DNA of 12,360 nt from an uncultured Bacteroidota bacterium (GTDB taxonomy: Bacteria; Bacteroidota; Bacteroidia; Chitinophagales; Chitinophagaceae), in NCBI GenBank assembly GCA_903933765.1, contig CAIZLI010000055.1, forward strand, positions 1-12,360. The letters run 5' to 3'. Within the stretch, counting starts at the first letter, position 1; each line of letters opens with the position of its first letter. Shown here piece after piece: positions 8,047 to 12,360 of this stretch. Made by a program: the position numbers and the translations under genes. The notes below the pieces were generated by a model. That model saw nothing but the letters and a program-made list of their open reading frames with translations, was not told where the DNA came from and ran no database searches.

Positions 8047-9180
8047 ATGTCACTGTCCTCTATCCAAGACTTTGTAGAACCTATTAACCTGTCTTTCTTA
8101 TCAAAAGACGAAGGTTACCGTGATACCCAGCTTGGAAAGCATATTAAATCTTATGAAAATCAACTACCAGATATCAAGGACGCTGATATCGTATTGATTG
8201 GTGCAGGCGAATGCAGGGGTGCAGGGTTTGCATTAAATGGTTTTGAAGCTGCCAATGCAGTTAGAGCAGCTTTATACAATTTATATTATTGGCATGCTCA
8301 AGTCACAATCGCAGATCTAGGAAACGTAAAACTTGGACAATCCATTCAAGATAGTTATGCAGCATTAAGAACTGTGATTGCAGAATTGATTTTACAAAAT
8401 AAAAAAGTAGTGATCATGGGTGGATCTCATGACCTCACTTTACCTCAATACCATGCGTATACAGCGATTCCAACTTTAGTGAATGCTGTGGTAGCAGATG
8501 CTAAAATCGATCTAGATCTAGAGGCGCGTTTACCATCGGATCATTTTTTAGAAGAATTATTTACGGGTTTACCGAATCATTTAAACCATTATGCGCATAT
8601 CGGTTTCCAAAGTTATTTTATGCATCCGCATATGCTTGAAACAATTGATAAGCTCAGGTTTGATTGTTTTAGACTGGGCGTGGTACGTGAGGGTATCGAA
8701 GAAATGGAGCCAGTCATTAGAGATAGTCATATGATGAGTTTTGATATTAGCGCGATTCAACATGCACAAGCGCCTGCTAATATCATTACATCCAATGGGT
8801 TTAACGGAGAAGAAGCTTGTGTGTTAATGCAATACGCAGGGATGAGTTGGAAGACAAGTTCAATTGGTTTGTTTGGATACCAGGCGGAACTAGATCATCA
8901 TGGATTAACAGCCATACAAATGGCACAAATGATCTGGTATATCATTGACGGCGTGCATCGTGGTAAAAAAGAAGCACCACTTACTGCACTTGATCGTTTT
9001 AAAGAATTTCATATTGCTTTTTCAGATATCGATACACAATTTTTACAAAGTAAAAGTACAGGAAGGTGGTGGATGAAATTGCACAATGAAGAATGGATGC
9101 CTTGTAGTTACAAGGATTATTTAGTTGCTTCTAATAACGAAATCCCAGAAAGATGGCTAAGAGCTTTAGAAAGAGAATAA
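8047..9180 (+). CDS. Formimidoylglutamase/arginase-superfamily (ureohydrolase) protein with altered metal site
   Basis: The protein is related to ureohydrolases, which cleave arginine, agmatine or N-formimidoyl-glutamate with two Mn2+ ions. It has 377 residues, against about 300-320 for classical members. It begins with an unassigned region (1-45), then the fold core: DIVLIGAGECRGAG (47-60), VVIMGGSHDLTLPQY (121-135), VVADAKIDLDL (148-158), MMSFDISAIQHAQAP (229-243) and a C-terminal GYQAELDHHGLTA (277-289). A C-terminal extension (about 335-377) has GRWWMKL, PCSYKDYLVASNNEIPERW. In classical enzymes the ligands are His in GGxH, Asp/His/Asp in DAHxD, and Asp/Asp in SxDxD. Here GGSH is kept (His128), but DAHxD reads DAKID (151-155) and SxDxD reads SFDIS (231-235), so two ligands differ. 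Catalysis on the named substrates is therefore uncertain, and no other hut gene is nearby. The 3' end overlaps dacB by 28 nt. Confidence 0.8.
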   Translation: MSLSSIQDFVEPINLSFLSKDEGYRDTQLGKHIKSYENQLPDIKDADIVLIGAGECRGAGFALNGFEAANAVRAALYNLYYWHAQVTIADLGNVKLGQSIQDSYAALRTVIAELILQNKKVVIMGGSHDLTLPQYHAYTAIPTLVNAVVADAKIDLDLEARLPSDHFLEELFTGLPNHLNHYAHIGFQSYFMHPHMLETIDKLRFDCFRLGVVREGIEEMEPVIRDSHMMSFDISAIQHAQAPANIITSNGFNGEEACVLMQYAGMSWKTSSIGLFGYQAELDHHGLTAIQMAQMIWYIIDGVHRGKKEAPLTALDRFKEFHIAFSDIDTQFLQSKSTGRWWMKLHNEEWMPCSYKDYLVASNNEIPERWLRALERE

Positions 9181-10499
9181 CAAACTTTAAGTTTGAGACT
9201 TGGTTTAAAATTCTATTTATTGTTGCAGCAATTGCAATGGTTTTAAGCGCATGTTCTGTGCGTCAAGCACAAAAAACATTGCTCAATTCTGAAGGCGTTA
9301 AAGGAGCACATGTTGGCATAGCTGTTTATAATGATTCAAAAGGACAGTGGCTATCAAAATACCAGAGCGACCATTATTTTACCCCTGCCAGCAATATAAA
9401 AATTTTGGCGACGTATTTAGGTTTACAATTTTTAGGAGATTCTTTGCCAGGATGGAAGATGGCAGAAAATGCGGATACTTTATTTTTGATGCCATTGGGC
9501 GATCCTAGTTTTATGCATCCAGAATTTAGTTATCAGCCTGTGGTGGATAAGATAAAAAACACAAACAAGCAGGTTGTTGTAATTGGCAATCATCAAGATC
9601 AATTTGAAGTATTTGGAAGTGGCTGGTCTTGGGCTGATTATGCAGAAGATTACCAACCAGAAAGAAGCAGGATGCCTATTTATGGCAACGTGGTACATTT
9701 TTACCAAAGCAATAAAAAATTAGAGGCTATTAAGCCTTTCTACTTTTTTAAAGATCTTGTTGACTTAGACAAAGCGGAGGAAAAAAACTGGTCAAGAAAT
9801 AGGCTAGGGAATCACTTTTTCGCGACAAACGAAACTAATAAAAGCAAATATTTTCAAGTTCCATTTAGCCAAGAAGATGTGCCAATGGTAAAAGCACTTG
9901 AATTGTTAAGTGACACCTTAGGCAAAAAAATTAGCTTTCAAAAAAACAGTACACTTACATCTATTCCTTTCAAGACCATTAAAACGGTATCAACAGATAG
10001 CTTGTTAAAGATCATGATGTTGCGTAGCGATAATTTTTATGCCGATCAAATTGTGTTAATGGCAAGTGCGCAATTGTTTGGTAAAATGGATGACGCAGCA
10101 TTGATTGATAGTGCAAAGAAATTATTTTTTGCAGATTTGCCACAAAAAATGCGTTGGGTGGACGGCAGTGGATTGAGTCGCTATAATTTAAATACGCCCG
10201 AAAATTATATTGCTATTTTAAAACAGATGCAAGCCAAATTTGGTGAAACCCGCGTAAAAAATATTTTTGAAAAAGGTGGAGAAGGTACCATTGCGGCTTA
10301 CTATAAAAATTTCCCAGGCACCATCTATGCTAAGACCGGCACCTTGGGTGGACAGGTTGCATTGAGTGGGTTCATCTATACACCTAAACAACAAAAACTT
10401 TATTTCTCGGTTTTGGTTGCGAACCATATGAGTCCATCAAGCGCTCAAGTTAGAAGAGCGGTTGAAACTTATTTAACCAAGGTGACAAAAGGAATGTAG
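9153..10499 (+). CDS. dacB: D-alanyl-D-alanine carboxypeptidase/endopeptidase, PBP4 (DacB) type, lipoprotein
   Basis: This peptidase of family S13 trims or cleaves peptidoglycan cross-links in the periplasm. It has 448 residues. A positively charged N-terminus and hydrophobic segment (about 16-33) end in the lipobox LSAC, predicting acylation at Cys34 and membrane anchoring. Serine-peptidase motifs are in order: SNIK (80-83, nucleophile Ser80 and Lys83), SDN (292-294) and KTG (394-396), with the family segment VDGSGLSRYN (336-345). The insert between SxxK and SxN is about 210 residues, somewhat shorter than in E. coli PBP4. The ATG at 9153 lies inside the preceding gene; the next in-frame ATG (residue 29) would destroy the signal peptide, so the 28-nt overlap is real and suggests translational coupling. 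Its stop is 3 bp from the convergent mutL stop, leaving no room for a separate terminator. Confidence 0.92.
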   Translation: MAKSFRKRITNFKFETWFKILFIVAAIAMVLSACSVRQAQKTLLNSEGVKGAHVGIAVYNDSKGQWLSKYQSDHYFTPASNIKILATYLGLQFLGDSLPGWKMAENADTLFLMPLGDPSFMHPEFSYQPVVDKIKNTNKQVVVIGNHQDQFEVFGSGWSWADYAEDYQPERSRMPIYGNVVHFYQSNKKLEAIKPFYFFKDLVDLDKAEEKNWSRNRLGNHFFATNETNKSKYFQVPFSQEDVPMVKALELLSDTLGKKISFQKNSTLTSIPFKTIKTVSTDSLLKIMMLRSDNFYADQIVLMASAQLFGKMDDAALIDSAKKLFFADLPQKMRWVDGSGLSRYNLNTPENYIAILKQMQAKFGETRVKNIFEKGGEGTIAAYYKNFPGTIYAKTGTLGGQVALSGFIYTPKQQKLYFSVLVANHMSPSSAQVRRAVETYLTKVTKGM

Positions 10500-10502
10500 T
10501 TC

Positions 10503-12335
10503 TTACTTACTAAACAATCGATCTAAATAAGCCTCATTGAATTCAATGAAGGTAGGTGCGCCAGACGCGGTGTTATTGGGAATATCGCATTCGCTGAGTG
10601 ATTCAATTAGGCTATGCATTTCTTTCTGCCCTAAATTTTGCCCTGCTTTGATGGCCATTTGTCTTGCCATACATCGAATTAATTTTTCTCTTTTGCTGAA
10701 TTTCAAATCGGCACTAAAATGTTTAAACTGTTCTAATAAAAGTTCAATGGCATTTTTTTCATTACCTGCAAGCACGTCTGCTGGAATACCTTGTATGATA
10801 AAACTATTTTGACCAAAGGCTTCTATTTCATATCCAATATTGGCTAAGTCTTCCACCATCTCTTCTAACAAAACAGCGTCACTTGCACTTAGTTCCATGA
10901 CCACTGGAAATAAACTTTTTTGAGTGGCATGTGGTTGAGCACTTGCTTTTTGGTATTTTTCGTATAAAACCCTTTCGTGTGCTAATTGTTGATGTATAAT
11001 TATCAAACCACTTTTGGTAGGTGCGATGATATAGGTTTGATGGAGCTGCATCAAAAAAGCATCTTCGGGAACAGACAAAGATTCGTCTTCCTTATATAAA
11101 CCCATAGAAGAGGGTTTCACAATGAATTCCTGGTTTGCACTAGGTAAGTCAGTAAAAAAACCTTTCCAATCCTGTTGTCCTGCTTGCCCTGTTTTTGGAA
11201 TAAAATGGGCTTGATTTTTTTGAGTAAACCCTTCATACAATGACTTTCTTGATGTCTCTTGCACTTGACTATCCGAAAAAGGTTTTTGAATCGCATCCAA
11301 TTGTTGAATATCGGCAGCTAAAGAAAAATCTAAAGAGGGTGCAATACTAAACTGAGCCAAAGCATGTTTTACAGCTGCTTGAACAAATGCATAAATAATT
11401 TTATCGTCTTCGAATTTAATTTCTTGCTTCGTAGGATGTACATTGATATCCACTTTAGACGGATCAACATCGATGTATAAAATATAACTAGGGAAACTAT
11501 CTTTCGCAATGAGGCCTTCAAATGCATTGGCAATGGCATGGTGTAAGTAGGCGCTCTTAATGAATCTTCTGTTGACAAAAAAGTATTGATCGCTTCTTGT
11601 TTTTTTTGCAGTTTCTGGTTTGCCAACAAATCCAGAGATGGTTAGGTAGTCTGTATGTTCTCCTACGGGCACTAATTTACTTTGATAATGATTGCCTAAT
11701 ACTTGAATCGCTCTTTGCTTAAAGCTGCCTGCATCCCAATGGTAGACTTCTTGACCATTGTTATGTAAATTAAAATAGATCTCAGGAAAAGCCAATGCCA
11801 CCCTGGTAAATTCTTCTAGTATATGTTTAAGTTCTGCTGAATTACTTTTTAAAAAATTTCTTCTGGCAGGTACGTTGAAAAATAAATTTTTCATACTGAT
11901 ACTGGTGCCCACTGGTGTAGCCACTGGAGCAGTCGAAATCACTTTGCTATTTTCAATGGATACCTCTGTACCAACCTCGTCTTCTGGTCTTTTCGTTTTT
12001 AATTGTACCTGCGCCACCGCAGCAATAGACGCTAAGGCCTCGCCTCTGAATCCCATTGTGCGAATTTCAAATAAGTCTTCAATCACACTTATTTTACTAG
12101 TTGCATGCCTAGCAAATGCATTTTGAGCATCCTTTTCGGACATGCCCTTGCCATTGTCAATCACCTGAATCAAAGATTTGCCCGCTTCGTTGATAATCAA
12201 TCGAATTTCTGTCGCCTCTGCATCTACTGCATTTTCCAATAATTCTTTGACAGCACTGGCGGGTCTTTGTATGACTTCGCCTGCCGCAATTTGATTGGCA
12301 ATATGATCTGGCAGTAAATGAATTGTTTCGGACAC
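10503..12335 (-). CDS. mutL: DNA mismatch repair protein MutL (GTG start; eroded endonuclease motifs)
   Basis: MutL is the ATP-driven matchmaker between MutS and the strand-cutting step of mismatch repair. It has 610 residues. The GHKL ATPase domain is intact: KELLENAVDA (30-39; Glu31, Asn35), VIDNGKGM (58-65), FARHATSKI (74-82), TMGFRGEALASI (93-104), FFNVPARRNFLK (152-163) and VDINVHPTKQEIKF (295-308). A low-complexity linker runs over about 331-425. The C-terminal domain starts near 426. The metal-binding motif DQHAxxExxxxE of nuclease-type MutL appears as HQQLAHERVLYE (448-459), with the Asp replaced by His. The later ACR and CPHGRP motifs appear as MARQMAIKAG (556-565) and NNTASGAP (587-594). 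The start codon is GTG (12335), directly preceded in frame by TAA, and the standard N-terminus IHLLPDHIANQIAAGEVIQRP requires it. Upstream regulatory DNA is outside the window. Confidence 0.96.
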   Translation of the reverse strand: MSETIHLLPDHIANQIAAGEVIQRPASAVKELLENAVDAEATEIRLIINEAGKSLIQVIDNGKGMSEKDAQNAFARHATSKISVIEDLFEIRTMGFRGEALASIAAVAQVQLKTKRPEDEVGTEVSIENSKVISTAPVATPVGTSISMKNLFFNVPARRNFLKSNSAELKHILEEFTRVALAFPEIYFNLHNNGQEVYHWDAGSFKQRAIQVLGNHYQSKLVPVGEHTDYLTISGFVGKPETAKKTRSDQYFFVNRRFIKSAYLHHAIANAFEGLIAKDSFPSYILYIDVDPSKVDINVHPTKQEIKFEDDKIIYAFVQAAVKHALAQFSIAPSLDFSLAADIQQLDAIQKPFSDSQVQETSRKSLYEGFTQKNQAHFIPKTGQAGQQDWKGFFTDLPSANQEFIVKPSSMGLYKEDESLSVPEDAFLMQLHQTYIIAPTKSGLIIIHQQLAHERVLYEKYQKASAQPHATQKSLFPVVMELSASDAVLLEEMVEDLANIGYEIEAFGQNSFIIQGIPADVLAGNEKNAIELLLEQFKHFSADLKFSKREKLIRCMARQMAIKAGQNLGQKEMHSLIESLSECDIPNNTASGAPTFIEFNEAYLDRLFSK

Positions 12336-12360
12336 TTAATTAACTATTTTAAAGTGTGTA

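Noticed and set aside
8047..9180. Naming the ureohydrolase-like gene hutG or rocF
   Set aside because: Two metal-ligand positions differ from the classical enzymes and no histidine or arginine catabolic gene is nearby, so a specific name would overstate the evidence.
9238..9240. Alternative dacB start (Met29) that would remove the overlap with the preceding gene
   Set aside because: It would delete the charged N-terminus and most of the hydrophobic segment before the lipobox LSAC, so a lipoprotein could not be exported.

Overview
The window reads as a chromosomal housekeeping segment of a Bacteroidota bacterium, most likely family Chitinophagaceae (an inference). The grounds are a gliding-motility lipoprotein (GldH), low-GC coding sequence with uniform codon use, no clear Shine-Dalgarno sequences ahead of the genes, promoter-like TTG / TAnnTTTG boxes, and a Bacteroidota-type ureohydrolase with a C-terminal extension. 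I see no mobile element, phage gene, tRNA, rRNA, CRISPR array or sign of recent transfer. It is a densely coded, largely ordinary region, and I did not find a clearly new multi-gene system.

Layout. Bases 1-559 (minus) hold the N-terminal 186 codons of a TetR-family repressor that runs off the left edge. A roughly 200-bp divergent region with operator-like palindromes separates it from a two-gene plus-strand unit: a PfkB-family sugar kinase of unknown substrate (759-1679) and aspartate-semialdehyde dehydrogenase asd (1701-2699). NAD-dependent DNA ligase ligA (2790-4868, minus) converges on asd.

An 85-bp divergent region with a strikingly symmetrical promoter arrangement lies between ligA and a tight four-gene plus-strand operon: yicC-type endoribonuclease (4954-5829), gldH lipoprotein (5830-6303), a small two-membrane-span sensor histidine kinase (6305-7285) and its OmpR-type response regulator (7288-7986). 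The gaps inside this operon are 0, 1 and 2 nt.

After a 60-bp gap with an inverted repeat comes a formimidoylglutamase/arginase-superfamily protein (8047-9180), whose 3' end overlaps by 28 nt a lipoprotein-type PBP4/DacB D-Ala-D-Ala carboxypeptidase (9153-10499). mutL (10503-12335, minus, GTG start) converges on it with only 3 bp between stop codons.

How the genes relate. LigA and MutL both serve DNA replication and repair but lie in separate units. asd makes the precursor of lysine, diaminopimelate, threonine and methionine, and DacB trims the peptidoglycan that contains diaminopimelate, but they are not adjacent. The yicC-gldH-kinase-regulator cluster may tie an envelope lipoprotein to two-component signalling. 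The most interesting sequence-level observations are eroded catalytic motifs in MutL (endonuclease site) and in the ureohydrolase (metal ligands), and the mirror-symmetric ligA/yicC promoter.
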